Source: CBCPNA01 sp965120415
GTDB taxonomy: Bacteria > Bacillota > Clostridia > Lachnospirales > CAG-274
Direction of reading: 5' to 3'
Assembly (NCBI GenBank): GCA_965120415.1
Contig: CBCPNA010000051.1
Span: 1-52,087, forward strand
Length of the DNA: 52,087 nt
Positions 25,012 to 34,355 of the stretch are shown here, piece after piece. A program made the position numbers and the translations under genes. The notes under the pieces are model-generated. The model was not told the DNA's origin and did not search any database. It saw nothing but the letters and a program-made list of their open reading frames with translations. Positions within the stretch are counted from its first letter, which is position 1; every line of letters starts with the position of its first letter.

Positions 25012-25178
25012 ATAATCCTCCTTAAATGTGGTAATAGCGGAGCTTTACACGCTAAAATTATAATAAATTTTGCTTAATACCTATAAGCTATGCTTTAAGC
25101 TTTAGGCAAAATATATAACAAACAGTGCTTTAGCATAAAACAATACTTGCTATAAGCCCTCCCACAAACAAAAAGCAA

Positions 25179-25604
25179 CTATTCAGAAACAACTATCCCC
25201 ATACTTCTTGCTGTCCCAGCAATCATACTTGTTGCTGTTTCTATAGAAGATGCGTTTAAATCTTGCATTTTTAATTCTGCTATTTTTTTAACTTCTTCCT
25301 TAGATATTGTTGCAACTTTTGTTTTATTAGGCTCTCCAGAACCAGACTCTATTTTGCAAGCCTTTTTTAAAAGAACGGCTGCTGGTGGAGTTTTGGTTAT
25401 AAAGCTAAAACTTTTGTCTTGATATACTGTAATAACAACTGGTATAACAAGCCCAGCATCTTTTGATGTTCTTTCATTAAATTCTTTGCAAAAGCCCATA
25501 ATATTTACCCCATGTTGCCCTAAAGCTGGCCCAACTGGTGGAGCTGGAGTTGCTTTGCCTGCTGGTATTTGCAATTTTATATAGCCTGAAACTTTTTTTG
25601 CCAT
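25179..25604 (-). CDS. rplK: 50S ribosomal protein L11
   Basis: L11 forms the GTPase-associated centre with 23S rRNA. From the ATG at 25604 (AGGAGGTGTCTATT upstream) it has the canonical 141 residues: MAKKVSGYIKLQIPAGKATP, PPVGPALGQHGVNIMGFCKE, and the C-terminal GTARSMGIVV. It is not directly joined to nusG as in most bacteria but has its own promoter and a very long leader. Confidence 0.97.
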   Translation of the reverse strand: MAKKVSGYIKLQIPAGKATPAPPVGPALGQHGVNIMGFCKEFNERTSKDAGLVIPVVITVYQDKSFSFITKTPPAAVLLKKACKIESGSGEPNKTKVATISKEEVKKIAELKMQDLNASSIETATSMIAGTARSMGIVVSE

Positions 25605-26091
25605 AATAGACACCTCCTAAATATTTACATAGCCAAAATATAACCTAAATACGGCAATTCCTTCTTAATTTTGCAATATATGTTAATTAAAAGGGGGTTA
25701 TTAATATCATAATAAGGTTTTTATAAGCTTTTCCTTTTTTGGTTTATTTATTTAATTCACATATACATAAGATGCAATAAACGCAATCAAATTTCCTTTT
25801 AAGTAGCGCAGAAACGCTGTTTTAATATTTTAGTCCATCTTTGTCTTTATTCGCTTGTTTTGGATTTTTGCCCTTTATGACATTTTAGCCCTTCTTCATT
25901 TATCTATAATTTACTTAAATATTGTATTATTTATTATCTAAAATAAATGTGAAACAACGCCTGTATAAGGCTTGTTATTATAAAAAGTAAACATTAATAT
26001 AATATAATATAAAAGCTAAGTGTAAAGGCTGGTAGTATTGCCATAAATTTACACATGGTGTATTATAATGCATCAATTTTTTACCGTCATC
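25605..26091 (-). other. Long leader upstream of rplK, no gene found
   Basis: About 480 bases between the rplK promoter and its ATG. I find no convincing coding region. It contains a further promoter-like pair (TTTACA, 16 bases, TATTAT) near 26003-26030. Short stems such as AGCG/CGCT lie near 25805, and repeated GGGCTAAAA-like words near 25828-25895. A regulatory leader or an unannotated small RNA is possible. Confidence 0.4.
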
Positions 26092-26120
26092 ATTTTAACA
26101 TACAAAAAAACTTTTTGCAA
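26092..26120 (-). promoter_or_regulatory. Promoter of rplK-rplA
   Basis: TTGCAA, a 17-bp spacer containing a run of seven T, and TAAAAT with an upstream TG (TATGTTAAAAT). It is nearly the same as the S10 promoter. Confidence 0.7.
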
Positions 26121-26173
26121 GAATTATTTTAAATAATTTAAAAATAATTAAAAAATCGCCAAAATACAAGCCT

Positions 26174-26193
26174 AAAAATGCTTTTAGCATTAA
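26174..26193 (-). terminator. Weak hairpin after nusG, possible terminator
   Basis: In the minus-strand RNA, AATGC pairs with GCATT around TAAAA, followed by TTT. It lies six bases past the nusG stop. The stem is short, so read-through into rplK is likely. Confidence 0.4.
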
Positions 26194-26199
26194 TGCTTA

Positions 26200-26763
26200 T
26201 TATTTTATTGGCTTAATTTTAGAAAACTCTATCTCGACTGGTGTTTCTCTGCCAAAAAAATCGACATTAAGAACAACTATTTCATTTTCTTTATCTATTT
26301 TTGTAACAACACCGACAGAATTTTCAAAAGCGCCTTCTGTTATGGTGATTGTATCGCCTATGTTTATATTGAAGGCTTTAGCAAAATTTTCTATCCCCAT
26401 GGATAGCACCTCATCTTCTGTAAGAGGCACGGGCTTGGAACCAGGGCCTACAAAGCTTGTAACCCCTCTTGTATTTCTTACAACGTACCATGTATCATCG
26501 TTCATGACCATTTTAAGAAATACGTACCCTGGAAAAATCTTTCTTTGTACTGCTCTTTTTTGCCCAGACTTTGTAACCTCTATCATTTCTTGTATAGGGA
26601 CAACAACCTGTGGTATTAAATCGTACATATTCCTATTTTCTATAATCTTTTCTATATTTTCTTTAACATTATTTTCATATCCAGAATATGTGTGGATAAC
26701 ATACCATTTACAATTTTCTTTATTTTCAGAAGAATTTTTTAATTCTTTATCTTCATTAGACAT
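26200..26763 (-). CDS. nusG: Transcription termination/antitermination factor NusG
   Basis: NusG binds the RNA polymerase clamp and links it to Rho or the ribosome. From the ATG at 26763 (AGAGGATTTGTGTCAT upstream) there are 187 residues: a short acidic lead, the NGN domain (about 16-120, WYVIHTYSGYENNVKENIEK, IFPGYVFLKM, VRNTRGVTSFVGPGSKPVPL) and a KOW domain (about 133-187, IGDTITITEGAFENSVGVV). A TTG three codons upstream lies almost on the RBS and is rejected. Confidence 0.96.
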   Translation of the reverse strand: MSNEDKELKNSSENKENCKWYVIHTYSGYENNVKENIEKIIENRNMYDLIPQVVVPIQEMIEVTKSGQKRAVQRKIFPGYVFLKMVMNDDTWYVVRNTRGVTSFVGPGSKPVPLTEDEVLSMGIENFAKAFNINIGDTITITEGAFENSVGVVTKIDKENEIVVLNVDFFGRETPVEIEFSKIKPIK

Positions 26764-26778
26764 ATGACACAAATCCTC

Positions 26779-27009
26779 TTACAAAACTGAAATTATTTTT
26801 TGTAACAAAAAATCAATAATAAAGTCATAAAGATAAATAATAATGCCTGTTATTAAAGATATGACTATAACAATAAAAGTCTGCTTTATAAGTAGCTTTT
26901 TGGTTGGCCATGTTATCTTTTTGAATTCTGCCTTTAGGGCTTTAAAAAAAGATTTTTTGCTTTTTGTATCTGGTTTTTTAGAATTGTTTTGTAAATTATT
27001 CTCTTTCAT
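26779..27009 (-). CDS. secE: Preprotein translocase subunit SecE
   Basis: Essential partner of SecY. The 76 residues have a polar basic N-terminal half and the SecE signature ALKAEFKKITWPTKKLLIKQ, followed by one membrane helix (TFIVIVISLITGIIIYLYDF). It stands between rpmG and nusG as in B. subtilis. Confidence 0.95.
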   Translation of the reverse strand: MKENNLQNNSKKPDTKSKKSFFKALKAEFKKITWPTKKLLIKQTFIVIVISLITGIIIYLYDFIIDFLLQKIISVL

Positions 27010-27063
27010 ATTTTAAACTCCTTTAAAATAAAATTTAAGACAAACTTTAAAAAATAAAGAGAA

Positions 27064-27213
27064 TTATTTAGTTTCTTTATGCAGTGTATGTTTGCGGCAA
27101 AATTTGCAATATTTGTTTGTTTCCATCCGTTCAGAATGGAGTCTTTTTTCTTTTGTTGTGTTGTAATTTCTTTGCTTGCACTCTGTACAAGCTAAAGTAA
27201 TATTACTTCTCAA
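27064..27213 (-). CDS. rpmG: 50S ribosomal protein L33, TTG start
   Basis: A 49-residue zinc-binding L33: RSNITLACTECKQRNYNTTK and CKFCRKHTLHKETK supply the CxxC pairs. The start is TTG (27213), five bases after GAGGTGG. A GTG three codons upstream lacks an RBS. It is the first gene of rpmG-secE-nusG. Confidence 0.94.
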   Translation of the reverse strand: MRSNITLACTECKQRNYNTTKEKRLHSERMETNKYCKFCRKHTLHKETK

Positions 27214-27277
27214 AACTTCCACCTCGCTTGTTTAAAATTTATGCACAAAGCTCTAGCCTTCTGTACTATGCTATAAC

Positions 27278-27306
27278 ATGTTACTATAAAAACAATATTT
27301 TGTCAA
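27278..27306 (-). promoter_or_regulatory. Promoter of rpmG-secE-nusG
   Basis: TTGACA, a 17-bp spacer and TAACAT, giving a leader of about 60 bases before rpmG. It is divergent from the transporter operon promoter 40 bp away. Confidence 0.6.
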
Positions 27307-27346
27307 TTAGAAATATTATTATTTTTATTTTTAAATTAAAAATTTA

Positions 27347-27376
27347 TTGCAATTGCATGTACAAATGTATTATAAT
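27347..27376 (+). promoter_or_regulatory. Promoter of the potBCAD-type operon
   Basis: TTGCAA, an 18-bp spacer and TATAAT lie 31 bases before the first ATG. A good sigma-A-type promoter. Confidence 0.65.
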
Positions 27377-27407
27377 ATTTTTGAAAACACTTTTTTAGGA
27401 GGAGCTT

Positions 27408-28229
27408 ATGAAAAATAGCGTTTACTGGCTTTTAATACCTTGCGTTTTGCTTTTGGCTATATTTCTTATATTACCACTTTTAAATATCTTTATCAAAACT
27501 GTGTACGATGATGGATTTACTCTTTCAAGATATATTAGCTTTTTTACAGACACATATTATATCGGTATATTAATAAGAACATTAAAAATATCTATAATAA
27601 GCACCCTTTTATGTATCATATTAGGGACTCCTAGCGCTTATTTTATATCTAGTTGCAATAAAAAATTAAGGAGTTTTTTTATTGCTATTTCTTTATTCCC
27701 TTTGCTTACAAATTCTGTAGTACGTAGCTTTGCTTGGATAAATATCCTTGGCAAAAACGGTATTATAAATAAGATGCTTTTAAGCCTTAATATTATAGAT
27801 TCTGCCGTTAGCCTTTTATATACAGAATTTGCCATAATAATAGGTACTGTATATCTATTTTTACCCCTAATGATTATAACAATTGTATCTGTTATGGAAA
27901 ATATAGAAAGCGATATAATAAAGGCTGCAAAAAGCCTTGGGGCAACTGGCTTTAAAGCCTTTTTTAAAGTAGTGCTACCTATTAGCCTGCCTGGTATAAT
28001 AGTCGGAAGTGTCCTTGTATTTACTGGGGCTTTAACCGCTTATACCACTCCTCAGCTTTTGGGTGGTAATAAAAATCTTGTTTTATCTACCCTTATATAC
28101 CAAAAGGCAACCTCTCTAAACGACTGGACATCGGCTAGTGTTATTGCTGTTATTATGATTATTATTACATTAGCTGTTATAAAAATTTTAAATTTTATTG
28201 CAAATAAGCTAGATAAAAGGGGGGTATAA
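27408..28229 (+). CDS. ABC transporter permease, spermidine/putrescine (PotB) type
   Basis: The 273 residues show six hydrophobic helices and the ABC permease loop near residues 183-200 (AAKSLGATGFKAFFKVVLPI) that docks on the ATPase. It resembles PotB and related permeases. AGGAGG precedes the ATG. It is the first gene of a five-gene unit (permease, permease, ATPase, binding protein, amidohydrolase) with gaps of 1 to 12 bases. The gene order permease-permease-ATPase-binding protein differs from the usual potABCD. Confidence 0.9.
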   Translation: MKNSVYWLLIPCVLLLAIFLILPLLNIFIKTVYDDGFTLSRYISFFTDTYYIGILIRTLKISIISTLLCIILGTPSAYFISSCNKKLRSFFIAISLFPLLTNSVVRSFAWINILGKNGIINKMLLSLNIIDSAVSLLYTEFAIIIGTVYLFLPLMIITIVSVMENIESDIIKAAKSLGATGFKAFFKVVLPISLPGIIVGSVLVFTGALTAYTTPQLLGGNKNLVLSTLIYQKATSLNDWTSASVIAVIMIIITLAVIKILNFIANKLDKRGV

Positions 28230-28230
28230 T

Positions 28231-29013
28231 ATGCTTAAAAATAAGCTGCTTGCAATTTTTACTTTTTTTGTGTTTGCGTTTTTATTTATCCCTTTAATTA
28301 TTATATTCGTTACTGCTTTTGGAGGTGATAGCACAATAGTTTTTCCTATAAAATCTTTTTCTTTTAAATGGTTTTTAAATGTATTTTCTTATTCACCTTT
28401 TAAAAGCTCTTTTATAATTAGCATAAAAATTGCATTTTTGGGCACAGTTTTTGCTCTTTTAGTTGGTATACCGGCATCTTATGCCCTTGCTAGATACAGC
28501 ATTAAATTTAAAAATGTGTTTAAAAACTTTTTTTTATCTCCAGCTATTATACCAGGTATTGTTGTTGGCTTTGCTATGTATCAGCTAATGGTTGTAAAGC
28601 TTAATATATCTATTTTTTATGGCTTGCTTATAGGGCATTTTTTAATTTGCCTGCCTTATGTTATAAGGATAGTTTGCTCTAGCCTTGAACAGCTAGACTT
28701 TTCTATAGAAGAGGTAGCTTTAAGCCTTGGAGCAAATAAGTTTAAAGCTTTCTTTGTAATTGTACTGCCTAACATATCTTCTGGTATATTATCTGCTTTT
28801 ATGCTATCTTTTATCAACTCTTTTAACAATATACCTGTGTCCATGTTTTTAAGTGGAGCTGGGGTAACAACATTTCCTACTACACTTATTAATTACATAG
28901 AATATTATTACGACCCAACTGTATCTGCTATATCTGTTTTACTTATGCTTGCAACAATTATTATGATGTTTATAGTGGAAAAAACTTTAGGTATATCTGC
29001 GCTGTCTAAATAG
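28231..29013 (+). CDS. ABC transporter permease, PotC type
   Basis: The second permease of the transporter, 260 residues, with six helices and the EAA-like loop VALSLGANKFKAFFVIVLPN (split near 165-185). It starts one base after the preceding stop, with GGGGGGTATAAT as RBS inside the end of that gene, which suggests coupled translation and a heterodimeric channel. Confidence 0.9.
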   Translation: MLKNKLLAIFTFFVFAFLFIPLIIIFVTAFGGDSTIVFPIKSFSFKWFLNVFSYSPFKSSFIISIKIAFLGTVFALLVGIPASYALARYSIKFKNVFKNFFLSPAIIPGIVVGFAMYQLMVVKLNISIFYGLLIGHFLICLPYVIRIVCSSLEQLDFSIEEVALSLGANKFKAFFVIVLPNISSGILSAFMLSFINSFNNIPVSMFLSGAGVTTFPTTLINYIEYYYDPTVSAISVLLMLATIIMMFIVEKTLGISALSK

Positions 29014-29024
29014 GAGGAAATTAT

Positions 29025-30056
29025 ATGGCTTTTATGTCTTTAAATCAAATAAGTATTTCTTATGACAAAAATAAAAATGTGCTTAAAAATTTAAATTTAA
29101 ATATCGAAGAAGGTGAGCTTGTATCTTTACTTGGGCCTTCTGGATGTGGCAAAACAACTACCCTTAGGATAATAGCTGGCTTTATAGCTCCAAGCTCTGG
29201 CACATTTACTATAGCAAATCAAGATATGACAAATATACCTATCCATAAAAGAAATTTTGGGCTTGTTTTTCAAAATTATGCATTATTTCCTCATATGACT
29301 GTTTTTGATAATGTTGCTTTTGGGCTTAAATTAAGAAAAATGGATAAAGATACAATAAAAAAAGAAGTATACGATATACTAGATGTTTGCGCCCTTTCTG
29401 ACTTTGCTAAGCGCTTTCCTCATAAGCTTTCTGGGGGGCAAAAGCAGAGAGTTGCGCTTGCTAGAGCGCTTGTTATTAAGCCAAAACTGCTCCTTTTAGA
29501 TGAGCCTTTAAGCAATTTAGATGCAAAGCTTAGAATTAATATGCGTGTAGAAATAAAAAAATTACAAAAAAAATTTGGTATAACAACGATATTTGTAACC
29601 CATGATCAAGAGGAGTGTTTTGCTATATCAGATAAAGTTGCAGTTATGAATAATGGTATTATAGAACAATTTGATACTCCTGAAAATATATATAACTACC
29701 CTAAAACAGAGTTTGTCGCAAAATTTATAGGATTTGAAAATTTTATTAAATTAAAAAAACTAGAAACTAATAAATATTTAGCAAATAATAATCAAACATT
29801 ATTTATACAAAATGATAATGAAAAACAAGCTGTTATAGCAACTATAAAGCCAGACGATATTTATATAGCTAAAGATACTAGCCAAAATATAATAGACGCT
29901 AAAATTAATGTACGTACCTTTTTAGGCAAATGTTATCAATATGAGCTAGAAACAGCTTTAGGTATTTTAAAAGTAAACTTGCTTTCTGAAAATATATATA
30001 ATGTTGGAGAAAATATAAAAATATGTTTACCCCCTAATAAAATAATTTTAGTATAA
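29025..30056 (+). CDS. ABC transporter ATPase, PotA type
   Basis: Energy-coupling ATPase, 343 residues. Walker A GPSGCGKTT (about 38-46), Q-loop in VFQNYALFPHMTV, signature LSGGQKQRVALARAL, Walker B LLLLDEPLSNLDAKL and the switch His in FVTHDQEE. A C-terminal TOBE-type regulatory part follows from about residue 240. AGGAGGAAATTAT precedes the ATG. All catalytic motifs are intact. Confidence 0.93.
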   Translation: MAFMSLNQISISYDKNKNVLKNLNLNIEEGELVSLLGPSGCGKTTTLRIIAGFIAPSSGTFTIANQDMTNIPIHKRNFGLVFQNYALFPHMTVFDNVAFGLKLRKMDKDTIKKEVYDILDVCALSDFAKRFPHKLSGGQKQRVALARALVIKPKLLLLDEPLSNLDAKLRINMRVEIKKLQKKFGITTIFVTHDQEECFAISDKVAVMNNGIIEQFDTPENIYNYPKTEFVAKFIGFENFIKLKKLETNKYLANNNQTLFIQNDNEKQAVIATIKPDDIYIAKDTSQNIIDAKINVRTFLGKCYQYELETALGILKVNLLSENIYNVGENIKICLPPNKIILV

Positions 30057-30068
30057 GGAGTTTTTATA

Positions 30069-31124
30069 ATGAAAAAATTTTTATCTTTTTGTTTAATAGC
30101 CTCTCTTTCTTTATTTTCTTTAACTGCTTGCGGTAGCAGTAGCTCTTCTAGCGCTAGTAATGAAAAAAGGACTCTTGTTGTTTCTACATGGGGGCTTAAT
30201 GAAGATATATTAACAGAAGATGTTATCTCCCCTTTTGAAGAAATGTATAATTGCGAAGTTGTTCTAGAAATAGGAACAACAGCCGAGCGCTTTACAAAGC
30301 TTTCTTCTAACCCTAATTCCAACGTTGATGTTATAGAATTATCTCAAGCAAGCTCTGCTAATGGACATGCATTAGGGCTTTTTGAAACAATAGATAATAC
30401 AAATGTACCTAATATAGATTATCTTATAGATTCAGCTAAAGACGCCTTAGAAGATGGCTGTGGGGTAGCTTATGTTATAAATAGCCTAGGTATTATTTAT
30501 GATAAAGATGCGCTAGGGTTTGAAATAACAAGCTTTGACGATTTATGGAGAGAAGAGCTTGTTGGCAAAATAGCTATACCAGATATAAGCTCCACTTTTG
30601 GGCCTGCCATGCTTTATTTAGCAAGTGATTATAAAAATGTCGATATAGAAGAAGATAATGGAGAAGCTGCTTTTGAAGCATTAGAAGAATTAAAGCCTCA
30701 TATTGTTAAAACTTATTCTAAATCTTCTGATCTTGCTAATTTATTTGTAGCTGGAGAAATAGAGGTAGCTGTAATAGGCGATTTTGCTATATCTACTGTT
30801 TTATCTGCATCCCCTAACCTTACCTACACAGTACCGGATGTTACGTATGCTAATTTTAACACTGTTGATATAAATGTTAATTCTGAAAATAAAGATTTGG
30901 CTTATGCATTTATAAATTGGCGTATTAGCAATGAATTGCAAACTAAGACAGCTGTATCTTTAAATGAAGCACCGACAAATTCTACTGTTGTTTTATCAGA
31001 AGAAGATGCTTTAAACAAAACATATGGCGATGTTGCAGATAATGCAAAATTATTAAATTATGAATTTGTCAACAATAACCTTTCAGACTGGACAGATAAA
31101 TGGAATAGGATTTTGAATAGTTAA
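30069..31124 (+). CDS. Extracellular solute-binding lipoprotein, PotD-like
   Basis: A type-1 binding protein, 351 residues, with a lipoprotein signal peptide: a hydrophobic core, then LTAC with the modified Cys at residue 21, followed by a Ser-rich linker. The mature part (VSTWGLNEDILTEDVISPFE, YVINSLGIIYDKD, FINWRISNELQ) looks like the spermidine/putrescine and related binding proteins. Substrate is uncertain: polyamines are the family default, but the amidohydrolase directly downstream could point to an amine-bearing purine- or nucleoside-like compound. That is inference. Confidence 0.88.
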   Translation: MKKFLSFCLIASLSLFSLTACGSSSSSSASNEKRTLVVSTWGLNEDILTEDVISPFEEMYNCEVVLEIGTTAERFTKLSSNPNSNVDVIELSQASSANGHALGLFETIDNTNVPNIDYLIDSAKDALEDGCGVAYVINSLGIIYDKDALGFEITSFDDLWREELVGKIAIPDISSTFGPAMLYLASDYKNVDIEEDNGEAAFEALEELKPHIVKTYSKSSDLANLFVAGEIEVAVIGDFAISTVLSASPNLTYTVPDVTYANFNTVDINVNSENKDLAYAFINWRISNELQTKTAVSLNEAPTNSTVVLSEEDALNKTYGDVADNAKLLNYEFVNNNLSDWTDKWNRILNS

Positions 31125-31135
31125 TAGGTATATAT

Positions 31136-32455
31136 ATGAAAGCTATTATAAACGCTAATATTATTACTATGGATGCTAATATGCATCATATAGAAAACGG
31201 CTTTGTTATTATAAAAGGCAAAAAAATAGATAGCATAGGCAGTATGGATGATTATAAATATGCTAATAATATAGAAATTATAGATGCTAAAGGCTATATT
31301 TTAATGCCTGGTATGATAAATACACATACACATTTAAGCATGATACCTTTTAGAAGCCTTGGTGATGATTGCAAAGATAGGCTTAGAAAGTTTTTATTTC
31401 CTTTAGAAAATGACTGTATGACAAAAGATTTGGCTTATTTTGCTGCTAAATATGCCATTTGTGAATCTCTATTAGCAGGGGTTACAACTGTTGTTGATAT
31501 GTATTATTTTGAAGATTATGTAGCTAAAGCAGCCAAAGAGCTTAATATAAGAGCATTTTTAGGAGAAACAGTTATTAATTTTAAAACTTGCGATACTAAT
31601 GCTCCACATGGTGGGCTAGATTATGCTAAACATTTTATTGAAAACTGGATGCATAATGAGCTTATAACCCCTTTTGTTGCTCCGCATTCACCTAATACTA
31701 ATGATAAAGAGGCTCTTATAGCTGCAAATAAACTTTCTGAAAAATATAATGTGCCTATAAGTATGCATTTGGCAGAAATGGATTATGAAATACAATATTT
31801 TAAAAAGTTTAATCAAACTCCTATAAAATATTTAGAATCAATAGATTTATTAAGTAATAGATTAATAGCAGCACATTGCATATATTTAACAGAAAATGAT
31901 TTTGAAATTTTGGATAAATATAGCGTAAATGTATCCCATTGTATAGGCTCTAATACAAAAGCTGCTAAAGGGGTTGCCCCTGTATATGAAATGCTAAAAA
32001 ATAATATAAATGTATCGCTTGGTACAGATGGGGCATCTAGTGGTAATACGCTAGATATTATTACGCAATTTAAGCTTTTTGCAAATTTTCATAAATTTAT
32101 AAATAAAGATAGGAGCCTTTTTAAAGCTTATGAAATCATAAAGCTTGGAACAATTAACGCCGCTAAAGCTTTAAATATGCAAAATAAAATAGGCTCTATA
32201 GAGGTAGGTAAAATAGCAGATATAGTGCTTATAGAAACAAATTCTTTAAACATGTTTCCTTTATTTGACCCTTATTCTGCTATTGTTTATAGCGCTAATG
32301 CTTTTAATGTTGATACAGTTTTTGTTAATGGCAAATGCGTTGTTAAAAATAAAAGCCTTTTAAATCAAGATATTTTTAAAATAAAAGAAGATTTGAAAAT
32401 GGCTATGAAAGATTTTGATAAAAAGGCTAAAGATAGGCTTAAATCTTTGGATTAA
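31136..32455 (+). CDS. Amidohydrolase, MtaD/SsnA-like deaminase
   Basis: A cytoplasmic metal-dependent hydrolase, 439 residues. It has the HxH motif in MINTHTHLSM (about 61-66), His/Glu in SMHLAEMD, His in IAAHCIYL, the late metal Asp in SLGTDGASSGNTLD, and a C-terminal composite beta domain (VGKIADIVLIE). It is closest to the 5'-methylthioadenosine/S-adenosylhomocysteine deaminase and related chlorohydrolase-type enzymes. The RBS is weak (TAGGTATATAT), and it lies 11 bases after the transporter binding protein, so it is probably co-transcribed and acts on the imported compound. Confidence 0.85.
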   Translation: MKAIINANIITMDANMHHIENGFVIIKGKKIDSIGSMDDYKYANNIEIIDAKGYILMPGMINTHTHLSMIPFRSLGDDCKDRLRKFLFPLENDCMTKDLAYFAAKYAICESLLAGVTTVVDMYYFEDYVAKAAKELNIRAFLGETVINFKTCDTNAPHGGLDYAKHFIENWMHNELITPFVAPHSPNTNDKEALIAANKLSEKYNVPISMHLAEMDYEIQYFKKFNQTPIKYLESIDLLSNRLIAAHCIYLTENDFEILDKYSVNVSHCIGSNTKAAKGVAPVYEMLKNNINVSLGTDGASSGNTLDIITQFKLFANFHKFINKDRSLFKAYEIIKLGTINAAKALNMQNKIGSIEVGKIADIVLIETNSLNMFPLFDPYSAIVYSANAFNVDTVFVNGKCVVKNKSLLNQDIFKIKEDLKMAMKDFDKKAKDRLKSLD

Positions 32456-32628
32456 TAATGTGCTTTATAACGTAAATTGTTATATAGGATTAAAATTATA
32501 GTAACATATTATTTTAAAAAGAATAAAATATTATACAGTTTTATTAATTTATTAAAAATAAAAAGCTTTTATAGTAAAATATTTTAAAAAAGCATAAATA
32601 TATTATACAAAATAAAAAGGAGGATTTT

Positions 32629-34014
32629 ATGAATTCTGCATTTTTTGAAGAATTTTTAATGATTAGTGATATAAAAACTATAATGTTTTTAGCAGTATTA
32701 TTTTTACTTTTTGTTGTTATAAAAATATTAGAAAAAAGAAAAGTAGCCTTTTCTAAAAGGATGATTATAGCAACCTTTTTAGGTTTAATATTAGGGCTTA
32801 TTATCCAGGTTGTAGCTAAATTTCCGGACGATCCAACCGCTATTACGTTTGTTAATGAAACAACAAAATGGTATAGCTTATTTGGTAATGGCTTTATAGA
32901 TTTAATAAGAATGCTTGTTATCCCTCTTATTATGGTGTCTATAATACATATAATTATAAACACTAAAGAAGGTACTAATTTAAGTAAACTTACAAGAAAT
33001 ACCCTTATCATGACTGTTGTTATGGTTACTATTTCTGCTATTGTTGGGCTTTCTGTTGGGGCATTATTTAATGTTGGCTCTGGCTTTACAAGCGAAAATA
33101 CTTCATATGAAATTAAAGAAGTTAGTAATGTTGTTGATACACTTAGAAATTTGCTCCCTGCTAACCCTGTATCTGCTATGGTTGATGTTAATATAATAGC
33201 GCTTGTTATCTTTTCTGCCTTTTTTGGAATTGCAGCAAAACGTATGTCCAAAAAATATATGGATGTTGTAAAGCCATTTTTTGATCTTATAAATGCACTG
33301 CAAAAAATTATTATGAGCATTGCTATGACTATTATAAAATGGATGCCTTATGCTGTTATAGCATTACTTGCAAACACAATTGCACAACGTGGTATAAATA
33401 GTATTAAAGAAGTTTTAATATTTATTATAGCTCTATATGTTGCTGTTATTATAATGTTTATTATCCAGCTTATTGTTTTAGCTATATTTAAAATTAACCC
33501 TATTATTTATTTAAAAAAAGGGCTTTCTGTTATGATTTTAGCTTTTACATCTCGCTCTAGCGTCGGAGCACTCCCTTTAACTATAGAAACGCTTACACAA
33601 AAGATGGGAGTAAATGAAGCAACTGCAAGTTTTGTTGCGGGCTTTGGTACAACTGCTGGTATGCAAGGCTGTGCTGGCTTATTTCCTGCTATGCTTTTAG
33701 TCTTTGTTTATAACCTAAATAACATGCCTTTGGATATTAGTTTTATCGCTATGGCTATTATTGTTATTGTTATAGGCTCTTTTGGTATAGCTGGTATCCC
33801 AGGCACTGCAACTGTCGCTGCATCTGTCGCTTTATCTGGAGTTGGGCTTTCTAGCGCCTTTCCTAGCCTAAGCCCTATTTTATCTATAGACCCTATTATA
33901 GATATGGGTAGAACATTAATAAACGTTACTGGCTCTATGACAAATGCTTTAGTTGTCGATAAGACATTAAATCAGCTAGATTGTGAACATTTTAAAGATA
34001 TGTCTAAAAAATAA
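32629..34014 (+). CDS. Sodium:dicarboxylate-family symporter, TcyP-like cystine importer
   Basis: A DAACS-family secondary transporter of 461 residues with about eight to ten hydrophobic segments. Conserved segments AFTSRSSVGALPLTIETL, AGFGTTAGMQGCAGLFPAM, GIAGIPGTATVAASVALSG and DMGRTLINVTGSMTNALV match B. subtilis TcyP (L-cystine uptake) better than glutamate or C4-dicarboxylate members, by memory. AAAGGAGGATTTT precedes the ATG. The flavoprotein downstream belongs to a disulfide-reductase family, which fits cystine import followed by thiol recycling, although 341 bases separate them. Confidence 0.82.
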   Translation: MNSAFFEEFLMISDIKTIMFLAVLFLLFVVIKILEKRKVAFSKRMIIATFLGLILGLIIQVVAKFPDDPTAITFVNETTKWYSLFGNGFIDLIRMLVIPLIMVSIIHIIINTKEGTNLSKLTRNTLIMTVVMVTISAIVGLSVGALFNVGSGFTSENTSYEIKEVSNVVDTLRNLLPANPVSAMVDVNIIALVIFSAFFGIAAKRMSKKYMDVVKPFFDLINALQKIIMSIAMTIIKWMPYAVIALLANTIAQRGINSIKEVLIFIIALYVAVIIMFIIQLIVLAIFKINPIIYLKKGLSVMILAFTSRSSVGALPLTIETLTQKMGVNEATASFVAGFGTTAGMQGCAGLFPAMLLVFVYNLNNMPLDISFIAMAIIVIVIGSFGIAGIPGTATVAASVALSGVGLSSAFPSLSPILSIDPIIDMGRTLINVTGSMTNALVVDKTLNQLDCEHFKDMSKK

Positions 34015-34355
34015 AATGCTTAGTAACAGTTAAAATAACTATATTAAATGTATACAAAAATATTGAAAATTATAAATTTAGTATATAATCTTGAAAAATA
34101 CTGCAATAATAAATATAATAATTAATCTCTATAATATTAAAAATTAATTAAAAATAAAGTACAAAAATATAAATATAACTTATAAAATTACAAAATATGA
34201 AAAATATAAATAGAAAGGAGTATGTCAAAAGGCTAAATATTATAAATCTTGAATATATATGCAAAAACGCAATAAAAATTATAGCTAGCAAATTATTCAT
34301 ATTAAAAATAATCAAGGTTTATATATTTATAGCTTTTTGGCAATGGTGATTTATT
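34015..34355 (+). other. Very AT-rich spacer between symporter and flavoenzyme
   Basis: 341 bases with no gene I can support. A weak promoter-like pair (TTGAAA, 15 bases, TATAAT) lies at 34063-34089, and a short AGTTA/TAACT hairpin near 34028-34040. A good AAGGAG at 34215 is followed only by a four-codon reading frame. No clear terminator was seen. Confidence 0.4.

Noticed and set aside
34213..34240. Strong AAGGAG followed by a four-codon frame before the flavoenzyme gene
   Set aside because: The RBS is almost touching the ATG and the frame is only four codons, so it is not a credible gene.
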